Positions 1 through 14,027 of a stretch of 64,000 bases of DNA are shown here, piece by piece. The DNA comes from Cardinalis cardinalis. Its lineage: Eukaryota > Chordata > Aves > Passeriformes > Cardinalidae. Below the pieces are notes generated by a model, which had not been told where the DNA came from, did no database searches, and saw only the letters and a program-made list of their open reading frames with translations. Location of the stretch: positions 8,439,016 through 8,503,015 of the forward strand of contig JACDOX010000015.1 of NCBI GenBank assembly GCA_014549065.1. Reading direction: 5' to 3'. The translations under genes were made by a program, and so were the position numbers. Numbering within the stretch: the stretch's first letter is position 1; each line of letters starts with the position of its first letter.

Positions 1-3000
1 TCCGACTCACATCTTGTTGCTGTGCTGGAAATCCAAGGAATGGGATAGTGTCCATATTGCTTTTTGATAAACATTGATTTCAGTAGCTTGTTGTTTAGAA
101 AGGTCTTTACAGACAGCCCCTTGCAGCTGCTAAGGGGTTTCCCCTGGCATAAACAGGTTTTTGTGGCTTAAGTCTTGCTCCATGAGCTGCAAAGAATCAG
201 TTCTTGAAGAAAAACATTCTTTGAAAGCAAGCTGCTGTGAGCAAATTTCTGTTTGAAAGTATTTGGTGTGTCATGTTTTAAGAAGTTGTGGCCTGCACAT
301 CCCTAGTGAGGAGATAACTGGGTCACTATCACCATCTAAACATGACCTAACTGTACCTGACAGGGACTTACATCTCTCTCTCNCCCTGTCTTTGCTGTCT
401 GAAATACATTTGCATCTGGCCCAGAAGCCCTGGTACAGCACAGCCCATGAGCAATCAGAGAGGTGAGGCAGATCCTCTTGTGGGATCATCAGCACTGTTG
501 TGCCCAGGTTCCATCTGGGCCTCTTGGGAGCCAAAACCCAGTGACTGCCAAAAGCTGTGAGGTTGCAGTAGGAAAAGACCATCCTTAACTTGCCTGGTCT
601 TTTTCTTGCTTCCTTAGTCATTGGCCTCTGTGGCCAGTGGAAAGGAGCTCTCTCCTTGAGCCCTCCTCTCACTCAGGGGAGTGGAGTTCTCACTGGAACA
701 CAAATCACCCAATTTATGAGCTCACTCTTCCCTTCCTCCAAGTATTTCCGTGAGGAATTCATGACCTTGCCTGCATGCTTGCAGGAAGAAAGNGTTCCTT
801 GGGCTAAAATGCATAGCTAAACTAAACAAATTTTAAATTGGACTTAGTCATAGTAGAGATTTTTTTTGCCAAGCTCATCATGTTCTGTTTCACATGCAAA
901 TCTCACCTCTCATTTGATGAAACACCAGTTTCTTTAACCTTCTTTTTAAGTAGGTATTTTCTCTCATTTCCTGTATATATGCCATACCTGACCAGAGTTC
1001 CTTGTTATTACTAATGAAACATAATCATGATCATAGTAATAACCATCTTCATTTACACAGCACCACTGGCCAAGCCTCCCAAACAGCCAGGGAAGGAATT
1101 AGGTCTTCTCATTAGGAGTCTAACAAACTGAAGGCATGACAGGACATTATAATAACCATGATATCACCAGGCTGGAAAGTGAAGAGGTAAGCAGTGTATG
1201 GTGATTAGTTCTGGAGAGCTCATCAAGGGGCATTTTTCAGGTTCTCCCCAGGAGAAGAGAGAGGCCATGGGGAAACATTGTCTGGCACGCTTGTGGGTGG
1301 GCCTTCAACACAGAGGGTAGGTAAATGGCCAGCACTCCTGAATTTCTGTAGAAGCTAGATACAGAACTGCTCTTTGAACTCCTTTCAGGCTGTTTGGGTG
1401 ATTAACGAACACAGCCACTGCTCTGGCAGGTAAATTCAAGAGCACGTGAAACAGTTCTATTTATTTGTTTGGATTTTTTATTGTGCCCAGATAGGCTCAG
1501 TGTCCAGAAATGACAGTGCAGAGGCTTTGTGCAGGGAATATGACTCCTTTTCTCTGCTTTCACTCCCTCCTCTGCTCAGGCTGACCTCTTTGTTCCTACC
1601 TGACATCTTGTGTACCCTTTGGTTGTTCAGTGATTACATTGCAGGCTTTACACAGACAGCCCAACCTTTGTTACCATCATTAAAAAGAAATTCCCATGCT
1701 GTTTTCTGCGATGCTTTAAGGCTATTTGCAAATTAAAGCCAGTGGAGAATGCAACAGGCTGCTTGCTCAGCAGCCTTAGTGGCAGGAAGCAAAGTGGAGG
1801 CCTCTTCTGCCATGTCTGTAAAAACAAATTTGCCTGGGGTGTGAGGCTGGGAGCCAGTCCACTTCCAGATTTCCATGGGGTCTGTGTCTCTTCCTTCCCT
1901 GCTCTGGCAGCTCTGGTGGTGCTGCTTCATCCCCTCTGGGCACATGCAGCCGTGGGACAGGAGCTGTGGAGGCAATTAGGGATGACACAGTAAATGAATA
2001 ATGGGAATATGCTGCACCAAGGTTGGGGTCAGCTTCCCTTCTGCTCCTCAAAAGGGACCTTTTCCACTACCCAGAGAAATAACTGCAGAACTTCTGTCTT
2101 TCTTGCTCAAAGTCATCCCCAACCTCTCCGTTCTTCCTGTGCCTTCCTGAACCCATCCCTTTCCTAGAAATGCTGGCTCCCAGTTTTGCTCCCTGCCAGC
2201 ATTTTGCTTGTCCGCACATTTTCCTCTAGCTAGAGCCAAACTTATTACTCAATCAAAACTCAGCAGGAGTTCTGTTGAATTATTTTAAACTCACTGGGGC
2301 AAAAGCTGTGCCTTCCTATTCAACATTGAGATACCATGCATATTGATTGTGGCTGAGACAGAATAAATGAATACATTCATATTGATTGCATTTGTTCTTA
2401 CTCACTATTAGACTCACTGCAGGGCCCTGGTAGATTTATGGTTTCCTTTTATGACTATTAGCAATAAATCCTTTTTTTTCCTCTCCTTCTTCTCTTTCTT
2501 TAAGTAAGCTCATTTTCTCAGAATGAATTTGAATGAAAAGAGTGGTTTGTACAATGACTTGTAGGAAAGTTCCTCGAGCTGCCTTTAATTTCCCACTCAC
2601 TTTGAAAAATCTCTTCTTGTCACATGTGAAATCCAAACATTCTTCCCACATGTAGTTCAGATGCTCTGGCCCCCCTAACAAAAGTTTTGTGCACCAGTGT
2701 GCTTATTCTAATGAGCATGCAATTTCTTCCCTAATGTAATTATGGCAGATATTACGACCGGGGACCAGACATGCAGAGAAATGCTACTCTTCCAACCTGG
2801 GAAACCACTGAAAATTTGCATAATTCCAGGTACATATTGGAAAATTCAGAATTTTAAGCAATATGAGCTTGCTTATTATTTTATTTTCCAGGGCTCTATT
2901 CCATATCACATCTTTACTGCAGGGAACGGCATTGTGAAGCTTAGGCATACTGTGCAGACTTAATTTCCAGCCCTTTGGAGAGTGAGATTTTGGTTCATGA

Positions 3001-3394
3001 GCAGTAATTGAACAATCCAAGTGTATTGTATCTGTACTGCAATATTAAATTGATAGCACAGAGCTCTGAGCCCTAAGCAAGGCTGACATTTCTGTCTGTC
3101 AGCCACACACAACAGATTTGAACAGGATTGGCAAACTGGGGGGAGGAAGAAAAGGGTGAGAAGGGTGACCTCCCAGAGCAGAAAGGAGGCAGATGGACTG
3201 ACNCCAAAAATAGAATGAAAGAGATGCAGTTTGTGGGACTGAGCAATAGCTTCAGAGAAAGAAACAGAAATATTACAGAGTGTAAATATTGATGGGTGAA
3301 CACAAATGAAAAAAAACCAAAAACAAACAGGAATGGACAAGATGAAAGTTCATACACANTATCATGTAAAAGAGATCATGCTGTTGACATCTGC
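1..3394. other. non-coding stretch, no gene recognised
   Basis: Only short open frames occur on either strand, none above about 135 codons, and none resembles a known protein family. Frames on opposite strands overlap heavily (for example around 1.75-2.05 kb), as expected from chance. Base composition is mixed and CpG is rare. I see no tRNA-like box structure, no long repeat and no convincing promoter. An undetected exon or enhancer cannot be excluded without conservation or RNA data. Confidence 0.6.
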
Positions 3395-3480
3395 TAGGCT
3401 CAGGAGGAGTNTCCCACAGAAAGATGGTAAAAATCCCCTCACTCAACACATTTAAAAATAGACTAAACAAACCTCAGTGA
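3395..3480 (+). mobile_element. CR1 LINE fragment, internal part near the 3' end
   Basis: The stretch reads like the segment of CR1 elements that lies shortly before the 3' UTR. A 'tcccacagaaagatggt' block corresponds to the CR1 'gcccagagaggtggt' block, and 'tttaaaaatagactaaacaa' corresponds to the CR1 'tt(c/t)aaaa..agactggacaa' block, in the same order and at similar spacing. The copy is short and diverged, and no CR1 3' end follows. The assignment is by recalled family consensus; a chance match is possible but unlikely for two blocks in register. Confidence 0.5.
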
Positions 3481-4581
3481 TCCAGACTCTCACCCCTTTA
3501 CTCACATGGGCTGTAACTCACTCCAGCAGTCATTCTTCCAAAGCCTGGGAACACTTGCAGAGTTAGAGGGTCTGAGCTGGATGCAAGGCAGAAATCCAGT
3601 CCTGGGTGNCCCAGCAGACATGGATTCAATGAATTACCAGCTCTTTTCATGACCAGAGCACTGCCTGGGCACATTGGCTGGCTGCAGCCAATCCCTTCCT
3701 GCACAGGCATGAACTCTACACAAAAAGTTAAAGCAAGGCTTATATTAAAAGGCTAGATCAGGACTTGGAGGCTGCATTCAGCAAAATACAGGCATGCTCT
3801 GTCTCACTTCATCCAACTCAGCTGAGCTCTGACAAATGCATGCACTCACTTTCCTCCCTGCACAGCTCAGAGTGATGACAGTATCTTTATGATCTTCAAG
3901 AGGAAGCTCCCATTTGCTGATAAACATCTCCTCTCTGAATGTACTTAGTAAAAAGACACATTCTTTTGTATACATTTAATTACAGGAGAACAGATTTTGT
4001 CCAAATAATTAGGTAATTTAAACTGTGCAGTCTTTCTCAGAGAACTATATTTAACCTTCATTTGAATTAATTTACACATCACAGTGCCCCTAAAGCAGTT
4101 CTGTAAGCCAAAACACTGATCAAATATTTTTTAAATGTCAAATGTTACTTAGTTGTGGATAGCGCTGAATTTGTTTTTAGAGATAACTTCTTTTGATCTG
4201 CTGCTATTTTTTGTCTTTCCCATTGTCATGTTCCTCTTCATCAGAGGTTTTATCCATACAACACTGGAGTTTGTAGGCAACTGGAGAATTCAAAGAAGAT
4301 ACGTGGGGGAGCCCTTCANAAGTTTCATAGTATTAAACAAGATACACATTAGTGACTTGTCACTCCAGCAATTGGAAGNAAAAAAAGACATTTTTGAATT
4401 CAAGTATTATTAAAGGATTACAAAAGATTTGCATGAAGTAAGAGGAGTGCTGTAAGGGATGAGCTTACATCACTGATGTAAAACTGCATAGTTTTATTTG
4501 CTTTAATGCACCATGTGCCCATTCTGATTACTGATTTACACAGCTCAGGATCTGGCTCTATCTATCTAAAAAAAAAATTAC

Positions 4582-4598
4582 ATATATATATATATATC
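4582..4598. repeat. (AT)n microsatellite
   Basis: About eight uninterrupted AT units, preceded by an A-run and followed by interrupted TA/CA sequence. It is a simple repeat with no coding role evident. Confidence 0.85.
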
Positions 4599-7500
4599 TA
4601 CATATCTATGAATCTTGCACTACAGGGACATAGATAATTTTTCTCCTGATTTTCTCTTTCCTATTGTCTTGGACCTGTAAATTTTACACATTATGTTCAC
4701 AAGCAGTGCAGGAAAAGTAAACAGCAAGAGATGGAGTCTCCCAGTTTGAATGAATTATAACACTAACTAGGGTAGGTCTGACCTACATTAAACTACTTCA
4801 CTAGAACAAGATTTCCATGAAGTAGCTTATACTTCAAGGTTGTCTCTAAGGTTGATTGTTAGATTTAAAAAAAAAGGAAGGTTTCTAAATGATCACCAGA
4901 GTGTTATCAGTCTCTTTGGAACAAGCAAAAGCTGAGAGAGCTCCAGAGCTCAGCCATAAAAACAATAGAGCTGTAAGAATTCTCCTGTAGCAGCATCTCC
5001 CACTGGGTGACAGCAGTTGAAAGTACTTAGGATGATTATGATTAATTTCATTAGTACTTGATTCACTTTAATACTTTTCTCCTTCTATTTCTGAATGCAG
5101 ATAATTTTTCCCTCCAAGTAAATCCAGGGTGACAGTTTAATAGGCTCAGACATGCTTAGATCCAAAATGAGACTGTAATATTAATATACTATTGACCAGT
5201 TATGGATTAAGCAAACGGAGGGCACACTTAAGTAAATGATTTCAGAGGGACAAGTTAATGTGCTAAGTGGTTCACAGGCAATGATTAAAAATATTTTTCA
5301 TTTACTTGGAAATTAATAGGTTTCTTTAATTAATCTAATAAAGTCAGCCTATGGTATATTACAAATTTGTTGTATGCTTGAAAGGAAAATGACAACTTGG
5401 TGAATCTGGAAATCCCAGGGTTGCTTACAAAGGAAAGGAATCAGTCATAGATAAAGCCAGCCTTACAGATGGCCAGAATTTCCAACAGGACATCATCTTC
5501 CACAAGTATTGTTGCATTTATTCATTGTGTGAAGAGCATTATGAATGTAGAAATTAAAAAGTAAACATCATCAAAATCCTATCTATAAATTCACAATTCA
5601 TCTAAGTGTCTTTGGGGATTATTAGCACCTAGCCACAACTGTATCTAGTCAAATGAGCTTTTTTCCCTCCATCAGACTTGCATCTTTCAAATCCAATTGA
5701 AAAAGCAATTTAAAAAATTGACTGCAACAAAATTTTTGCAAGAAAAGCAGCCTATATGCCAAGAAGTGTTAAAGTGTCACAGAAGGAAAAGAGGCAACGG
5801 GATGATGAAATCAGCTAAAAACTTTGCACGAGTTTGATTTGCCCAGAAGATGCTCAGATAATATGGTTGTCTGAGATGTATTAATAGCCCATCACCGCCA
5901 AGTTTATGCTGGAAAGATTAATTTAAAAGATAGAGCCTCATTAATAGTCTTATGGTGGTTTGTATTGCAAAAGCACTGAGAGACTCCATCTGTTGAATAT
6001 TTTACACGTGTTAACATGGGATCATCCTGGCCCCAGAGCCTCATAAACTCAGAAAATGGCTCTATTTGTGCCCTGGGTGGTGATTAGGGAGTCACACACA
6101 ACTTGCTCAGAGACCACTGCTCTGAATTTGCAGTAGATGATGGAGAGACCAAAGTTCAGGGTCTCACACTGAACTCTCTGTTGGGTGTTTGCCTCACCGA
6201 GCCCAGCTGCAATTCCTNGTGGAAAGCTGCACAATTTCCAGAGCAAAGGTAGGGCTAGCCAAATCAAAACAGAAGGATTTGTTATCTTTTGACCCCTTTT
6301 CTCCCCATCCTATCATGCAATCATTCTCACTTTAATGATGTTTTCTCATCTGAGAGGGCTACCATTGTAAAATTCTGAAAATCAGAAGCTCTTTGGTTTA
6401 AGCACTTCAAGGCTCAACAAAAGGACAAAATAGGGGCCAAAGATTTCACCTCCTTCATCTCTCCACTTTTATGTTATCCTAATTACTCCAAGATAGGAAC
6501 ATTTCTCTCTGGTTTTCCCAGTTTTCACACACATATACCCAGGAAGGAGATGCTTCTTTTGTCTGTCCCAGCTGTTCCTCAGTGAACCACATGAGTTAAG
6601 GAAAATGGGTATCTTTCCCCAACATTTCCACTTCCCTGGCAGAAGCTGCCACACCCTCAGGGACCTGGCAGCAATGAGGAGTGTCTGGCAGAAGGATGCA
6701 CTGGTGTGTACAATACAGATTTGTTGCAGGAGGGAAAGAAAAGAAGAAATGGATGTTTGCCTCAGGTCTCCATGTTAGAAGCTCTTGCAGAACTAAGCTC
6801 TAGCTGTTCTTTATACTCATCCCTCTTGCCCCAGGAACATTTGCTTTGGAAAGCTTTCAAAGTTTTCCTTCCAAGCTAGTTTGGAGGGAAAAAAAAAAAA
6901 AATATTGCTACCAGAGTTGAGAAAATCGTTTTGGACTCATTCCATTCACCATGTACGTGGATGTGTCTGTGTGTGTGTTTGTGTGGTAGGCGGGGAGGGA
7001 GGAGAGGGAAGTGCTTTCAACTTGCCGATGGGTTTTCCAGTGGGTGGAAAAGGCATTTGAAATCCATGGAGCCAGGTTGGGTTACAGCTGCTGAGGAGCT
7101 GGGGCAGGCAGCTGCAGTGCTGTGCAGGGCTGTGGTTTGGAGAAACCTGAACAGAGCTGTACAGAAGGAAAAGCTGAAAGAGATGTTTGGTAGCCGGACC
7201 TGTTTCTTTCATGTGTGAAGGACAGCTGTGCAGCTGCGAGGAGCAGTGCCTGGATGCCTGCAAATTCATGGGATATGTGCATTTTCTCTCTCTTTTGTGG
7301 GTCAGATCAGAGTNATTGCCTTCTCTGAATGTTTGCGGTGAGTTTTATCTGAGGCGTGTCTGCTCCTTTGCATTTGCAGCTGAGGGTGGCAAATAAAATG
7401 GCAAAATATTGCTGCAGGCAGTTCTGTCACCAAGTCTGGACTGAGGCAGCCTGTGAGAGCCCTTGAAAGCCACTCTTCTGAAACAGACCACAGGTAGACA

Positions 7501-10500
7501 AGGTTTGCTGCAGGCAGACTTTGCAAGTGTGCCTTCCCTTTTGGAAAAAGAAAGAATCACAGTATGTTATTTCCTTTGTGTCTGAAATAAAATGAAATTG
7601 GGCAGCTTTGCATTCCTGTGTGTACAAACAGGGTGGCAGTGAAAAGGGATTACCATTAAAGTTAGCTTCCTGGTAGTGATTCTCCAAGTCTTTTACTCCA
7701 AATGGTTGCCTCCTGANCACATTGAGGTTGAAAGACATCACTTGATTGCCAGAAGCATGGAAGTCAATAAATCAGGGGCATGCAAAAGACTCATGAAGGG
7801 TAGACAACTCAATTTTCTGGAATGGAGAAAATTCTGGATTAGAGTCCTAATNAGAGCTGTGGGACTCAAGCAAAAAAAAAAAGTTAAACCTGTGTTAAAT
7901 ACCATTTCTCATTCCTTGTCATCCCATTTGCCTCTCCTGAAAGCCATAATAAGGAGAGAGAAAAGGTGAGACTGCAGGTTTTGTTCACAGCTCTGCTACT
8001 GAGGTACCTATGGATTTCAACAAACCTTTATATCTAAGAGAAACTTTCCATAAAATTGGTATCTCTCTAAGATAGGGCTCTCCCTTTTCAGTACGATATT
8101 TATCTAGCATAATTTCTGCATAACTATTCTTAGATACATCATGTCTTTAGAATAGTTATGCTTCATTAAAGATGTCATGGAGCTTACTATTGTCTTATAA
8201 AAGAAGCATGCAGACAATGAAAGCTGCGAATTTGGTGTAATTTACTTCAGGTGATGATTTGGCCTTAACCATAAACCCTATAGCCTTTGTTCAGATTTGG
8301 TCAAAAAGAAAATATATGGCTTTTTCAGCTCCATCTGACATGGAAAGTCTCTCAGCTCCTCATCAGCCCAGGAATCCAGGCTTTAGTAATGCCTGGGATT
8401 TGATTATGCTCATATGACTTGTTTCTGAGAGGAGCTGGTAAACTTTGTTTTGCTTCAGTTATTGGTTTCTGAGGCTATGAAAGGTCAGGATAAACCATCC
8501 ATAAATGCAGCAGCGATTAAAACCTCACTTAGCNTATTGCACAGTATGTAATTGTTCATCCAATGTCACATAATAAAATCTGATGGAGATNACTGCATGG
8601 TGATCCTTTCATTTAAAGGAACAGTCATGCATTACACCTACTGCTACTTACATGCACATCAGTGNTGTTTCTGTTAACATAATAGCTGTNCATTAACTAG
8701 GNGGTANATTAACCTGAATGGTGTCGTGGTCTGTCACTCTGCTACTGCTAACTTTGTCTTCTAGTTCTCATCAGGACAAAAAGGAAGAGCAAATAGTCTG
8801 CCTGATGATGATATCCTTAAAAGATGGCTGATGACACTGCCTTTGTGTCTTACAGGTTCTCTTATTTGTGAGCAATGCTGAGAAATGTCATCCAAGCATT
8901 TAGAGCTCCCATTTTCCTAACAGCTCAGCTTTCTATTACTGCCAAAAAATAGGAGCCAATTTTCCAAAGAGCTCCATATAGAGAGTGCTCCTGACGTAGC
9001 ATTGGCTCGAAAATGTGGCTATGGCAATTGTGTGAGGAGCTATGCTGAATGGATTTAGAAAAGCTGGGTGTGCCCAGAGCACTGCTAAAAGTCTGCCACT
9101 GTGATACCCCAGCGCTATCCCCTCTAAAGCAGGTGGCACTGCTGTACAGCTCATTGCCCCTCCATGCCCTGCGTGCTTCCAGTAAAACCTGGCACTGTAT
9201 TTGCTCTCCACACACCCTCTGGAAGTGCCTGCCCTCTCCCAGGTGAACGGGAATCCAGCTTCCCTAAGCCTCGAATTGCTNTACAGATTATCACAGCCAT
9301 CATCTCTCTCTCCTCTTGTGTCTTTAGCNAGACAGTCTGCAAATGCAGAAGCTAAACACTGCAGAAAGAAATCTGCCTCTTTTTGTTCCCTGGACTCCTG
9401 ACTTANTCTGCCTCTCTGCCAAAGCTACTTACCAGGATGGCAGCTGATAAATACAGGACAGGCTGCTTTTCTCTCCTCACTGTACCCTGAGCCTGTTAAC
9501 GTATCCTTTGCTACTGAAACCCCTTGCTTTAGAGAAATGCTCTTAAATAGTCAGAACTAAGGCAGCTGCTACTGTGTGNCCCCCTTTTAAAAGTTCATTC
9601 CCANTGCTTGCTTTGCTCTTACCACTTGTGCTGCCAAAAACTGCAGTGCAGGGTACNCCAGGGAAAGGAAGCCAAAAGGGAAGCTGCCAGCACTGCCAAA
9701 GCAGCTCTCAGCCAGCAGAGAAGNTGCTGTCCTGGCTGGGGTTTGCAGCAGGGAAGCTGTTGTGTCAAACCCTATCTTATGATATTAGTAAGAGGCTGAT
9801 GACTTGTGGGGCAAGGGAGTTTTGTGTCTAAAGTCTGACTTGGTTTGCTTGAAGCACTGTCCTCCTCAGTGTGTGCCATCTTTTATTCAGTATTCCCCTG
9901 GAGACCTCTGCCTACAGCCTCCTTTCCTCCCTCCTCACAGCTGTGTACCAAGCCTGATATTCTGTGTAGTCTGGAAGAAGACCTTTTGTCGTCCCCAATC
10001 AAACCCAATGAACCAGCAGATCTGTAACTAAACAGGTCAGAACCCAAGATACCATTAAAAAAATGTGAAAATGTTCTGCAAAGTCTATTGTAGGTTATTT
10101 CTGCTGTACTCAGGAGTAAATATAAGTACTGGCACCTTGGCCAAGAGGATGGTGCCTACCTCCTATCTGTGTTTGGTAGGAGTTACAGAAACACAGCCTT
10201 CTCAGTTCCAAAATCCCCTACCCTGCAGGCCTCAGTTCAACTAAGCATTCTCAAAACACGCCTACCTCTCTGCTACAGACAGCTGACAATTCAAAACCAA
10301 CTTTTCATAATATGCTGATGCTAGGAAACTTTGCAGGAGGTTAGAAAACAGTTATGGCGCTCCTTAAAGTGCAAGCAATGGAAAGTACAACTCTGGACAA
10401 GTCAGTAAGGCTGTCATAAGGGGGAGAAGAGACTTCTNCCTTGGTCCTAGTCTCTAGAAAATTTTGGGAGCAAGAGCTGGAAGTCAGCCCCCCCTCTGCT

Positions 10501-13500
10501 TGCCCTAGCCTCAGGTGCTGGGCTTGGGTTTTCTCTGGCTCATCATCCTGTGCCAGGGCTTAATCACAGGGCAGGCAACATTGCCAAATATCCACTCTGC
10601 TTCCTGTACCCCAAAACTCCTGACTTGGATGTTTAAACAGGAGGAAGATTAAAGGATTTAAATCATAGAGACATCCAAACCTCAGCTCTGGGCAAGGTCT
10701 TTCTGCCTGNGAGAAGTGTAGTGCCTTGCATACACTTCAGCTGACCTGGCTAATGTTTCCNTGTTAATCCCATTTCTCTTGGCATTTTATCATGAAGCCC
10801 AGGCTCCTACCTTAGTTTTAACCCAGGGTTACTGTTTCATGCTCTCTCTTTGCCTTCAGTACCCCTTGACGAGTGCTGAGGTGAGCAGCAGCTGTGCACA
10901 GAGCACGGGGGCAGCAGCTAGCACTGCTATGGAAGGTAGGGCCCATGGCAAAGAGCAGCAGAGCATCTTTGAACTACAGGTGGAGCCCGAAGGAAAGGCA
11001 GACCTGGAGCGGAAACAAAACCTGCAGTGGGGAACACACCACAGGAAAAGAACCTGCAAGATCTAATTAAGCTTAGGGGCCACAGAGANATTTGAAGGAA
11101 GAATGGGCATCTGGGGAGAGGGAGAGTTGAAAAGAAAGAAGATCAAGAAAATTGTCAATTATCAGGAAGAGGCCTTGGCTCATTAGGTCAATTGCAACTG
11201 TGGAGTTTAAACATCCCTTTCCATCACAAAAACAGAGGAAAACAGATCAGAGAGCNTACTATTTTGGCAGCACCTGCTGTCTCTGAAGAGGCAGATTCTG
11301 TCAAAANATCAGTCTCTTATCCTCTTTCTTTTGTTATTCTGATGGATTGAACTAAATCTGGGGTTTCACACAGGGTGCCCTTGCCAGGATTCTCTGCTTG
11401 ACCATTTCATGCCTGGGCTTGNAATCACATTTTTTACCAAATTCCTCATTGCATAACCTGGCAAATTCCCTTTTCTTCCACAATTGAGCTAAAGGATATG
11501 TATGAACAACATTTCTAAATTTCAAAGTTGACACGAGCAAAAGAGATTGGCAGAATGTACAAAGCTGGCAGCAAACAACCTCATACCCCAAACCCTCTTC
11601 AGTACAGGGGTGTGTTCAGGACCTGCATTCAGTGTGGGCATGGGGGAGCCTCTCTGTTAGGGGATGTGTCCTTATGTGACTGACCTGANGCTGCACAAGG
11701 AGCCCAGGCAGGGCTGATGTTGGACAGGGCTTCCCCAGACTGCCTGAGCTGAGCTCCTCCNTTGGTGTTTGCTCCCCAGGCTCGAAAAGGACGCTGGAAA
11801 CATGGGCTACTTTTCCAAAGTAGTGTAATTGCTGAAAGCTTGAGTTAGAACCTTCTCAAATCCATGACTTTAAGCATTTAATACCAGATTTTGTTTTTAT
11901 AATGNACAGCAGCAGACAGCTGTTTTTTCTTCTGCAAATGGGGACTCAGCTGGAGTAGGTAAACAGGCTATAGTGCAATACTTGACCTAAAATACTCCTT
12001 TCTGTTTAGCTGGGCTACACCCTCAGAATGACCATTTATGTAATTCAGAAATTTCCTGATGTTTGAATTTGCCTTGAAAAAACCTGGAAGGGGAGGGGGA
12101 GAGGATGGGCTGGCATCACTGTAATTAACAAAAGTAAAAAAATATATTATTTTCTGTTGTTCTGAAAAGAATAAGAAATTCCTCGTCCTTTTTAGGTACA
12201 AAAGAAATCCCACATACTTAGTCTGAGACACTGTGGTATCATTTGAAACAGTGGATACTGAAGCAGATGTAATATTTGCACTAGGCTGTGAAATAAATAG
12301 GCATTTGAAACCGTGTTAGGATGTGAATTTCCATAGTGCCTTGAGGGATGTAATTTTTGCATTATGTGAGCAGTTTGGCTGAGAAGACCACGCAGTGAAG
12401 CTGAACAGCTGTATCCTGCCCACACATTGTGAAGTGAGGGAGAGGCTGGAAGCCCCAGGGAATCCTTGTAAGACACCGTGTCCCTGAAGTTTCTCAACAA
12501 AGAAGTTGTGTGGGGATGTGCTGTCTAGAAAGGAGCTTAAAGGGACTGTTCCCCTCCCTGCACCATGCAACGTAGCATAAACAGCAGATTCTGTCTGCAT
12601 GCTTTTGTTTATTTATTTTGATATAAAATACCGCCTGTTGCTTTGAAGTCCTGGGAATGATGGGTTTCACTCCTATTTCATATCCAGCTTGGGNTTTACT
12701 GCTTAAGGTGTGACACCAGGCCAAGAGGCAGCAACTGGTTGATGCAGCTGTGCAGGGGCACCAGGTCCCTCCTGTCCTTCCTTGGGTGAGCTGAGGGAGC
12801 CAGCTCCCCAAGCTGACCTCCTGTTGACTTTTCTTCTTAGTGGAAACCTCATGAAATGGGAAGAAAAGTTTTACCGACCCTGGCACCTCCTAGGGCTTGG
12901 GATAGATTTGTCATTGTGCATCTGGCAGCTGATTCGTGTTTCAGACTCTGAGGAGACCCCACTGCACTCCTTGTGTGCTGTTTGTGTAATTGGAGGATCA
13001 TTTTTNAACTCAGTGATAAACTTCCTGCCACTTGCAAAAGCTACTTCTCTGTGGAAGAAACAACCACAACAGCAAAAAACAACAAAAGACAAGATTCTCT
13101 GAATTTTTTCTCTGAATTATTTAGAGTTGCCAAAGGTGTTGAGACAGGAGCTAATTAAAAAAAAAAACCTATCTGCAATGCAATGCCATAAAAGAACAAT
13201 AAAATTCAAATCTCATTTGTTCCACTTCATGTTCCTCGTACGCATAAACCTCTATAAAAGGCAGCATTTGTGTTCACATTGTATGCTGAAAAGATATCAC
13301 ACAACGACTAATTCAATTGACATTTTTAACTGTTCATTGTACCATATATTTCCATTTACTAGATTCTTTAAGCCCTTTTAAGTGCAGCATGTATGGAAGA
13401 GGGTAAAATAAGATAGAGCCATTTACTTCCATAATAAGATTGGTGGTGGGAATGACAGGGCACTGAGCCNTCAATTTGAGCACCAGCCATACCTGCAGGA

Positions 13501-13821
13501 TTTAAAATAGTATCTGAAGCTTTTCTACCAGCCAGTGATTGTATTTATGTTGTGCTAGTGGATTTNTGTTGCAAAGGAAAGTATGATGGAGTATTATCTC
13601 ATTTGAACCAGCAATTTAGAGATCACTCATCTGTTATGATTTGGAATGAGATATATTATAACATCAACAATGTCCACAACTAATAAAAACATATTTAGCT
13701 TCTGTGACAAAACATAGGTTTTCATTTAATTTTCAGTTGGAGGTGCTCAAGGGTGGTTTTAATATGCCAAGATGCTTACCTAATGCAAATAAGAGTTCTG
13801 GGTTCCTTCTTAGCTGTTGGG

Positions 13822-13867
13822 TTTTTTTTTTTTTTTGCTGTTTTTTTGGGGTTGGGGGTTTTTTTTT
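13822..13867. repeat. T-rich low-complexity tract with embedded G-runs
   Basis: A T15 run, a T7 run and a T9 run are separated by short G-rich spacers (GGGG TT GGGGG). No target duplication or gene-like sequence adjoins it, so there is no support for a processed pseudogene tail. Confidence 0.7.
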
Positions 13868-14027
13868 ACACTTATAGCTACAAGGCAATCTTTTCTTCTG
13901 ACTTGTTCCACATGGCAAATTCACAATGAAATCAATAGGAATGATTGGTTTTTAGATCCACTGTAGGATTGGCTACAAGCATACAAATGAAGCTGGAGAA
14001 CAAAGTCACCTGCGCTCTCTTACAAGG

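Larger units (their letters stand above)
3481..14027. other. non-coding stretch with small simple repeats
   Basis: No recognisable gene is present in about 10.5 kb. Open frames are short and mostly duplicated on the opposite strand. The stretch holds a short AT microsatellite near 4.59 kb, an A-run near 6.89 kb, a GT-rich patch near 6.97 kb followed by a G-rich run, and a T-rich low-complexity patch near 13.83 kb. N bases are dense between about 8.53 and 8.71 kb (six in under 200 bases), which may mark a polymorphic or multi-copy sequence. An open frame at 12,782-13,102 sits behind a good splice-acceptor-like sequence but matches nothing I recognise. Confidence 0.6.

Noticed and set aside
10650..10700. 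'aatcatagagacatccaaacc' as a minus-strand CR1 3' end
   Set aside because: Only a few bases agree with the CR1 terminus and the adjoining sequence does not follow the consensus.
13822..13867. Poly(T) as the tail of a minus-strand retrocopy
   Set aside because: No gene-like sequence or target-site duplication next to it; the tract is interrupted by G-runs.
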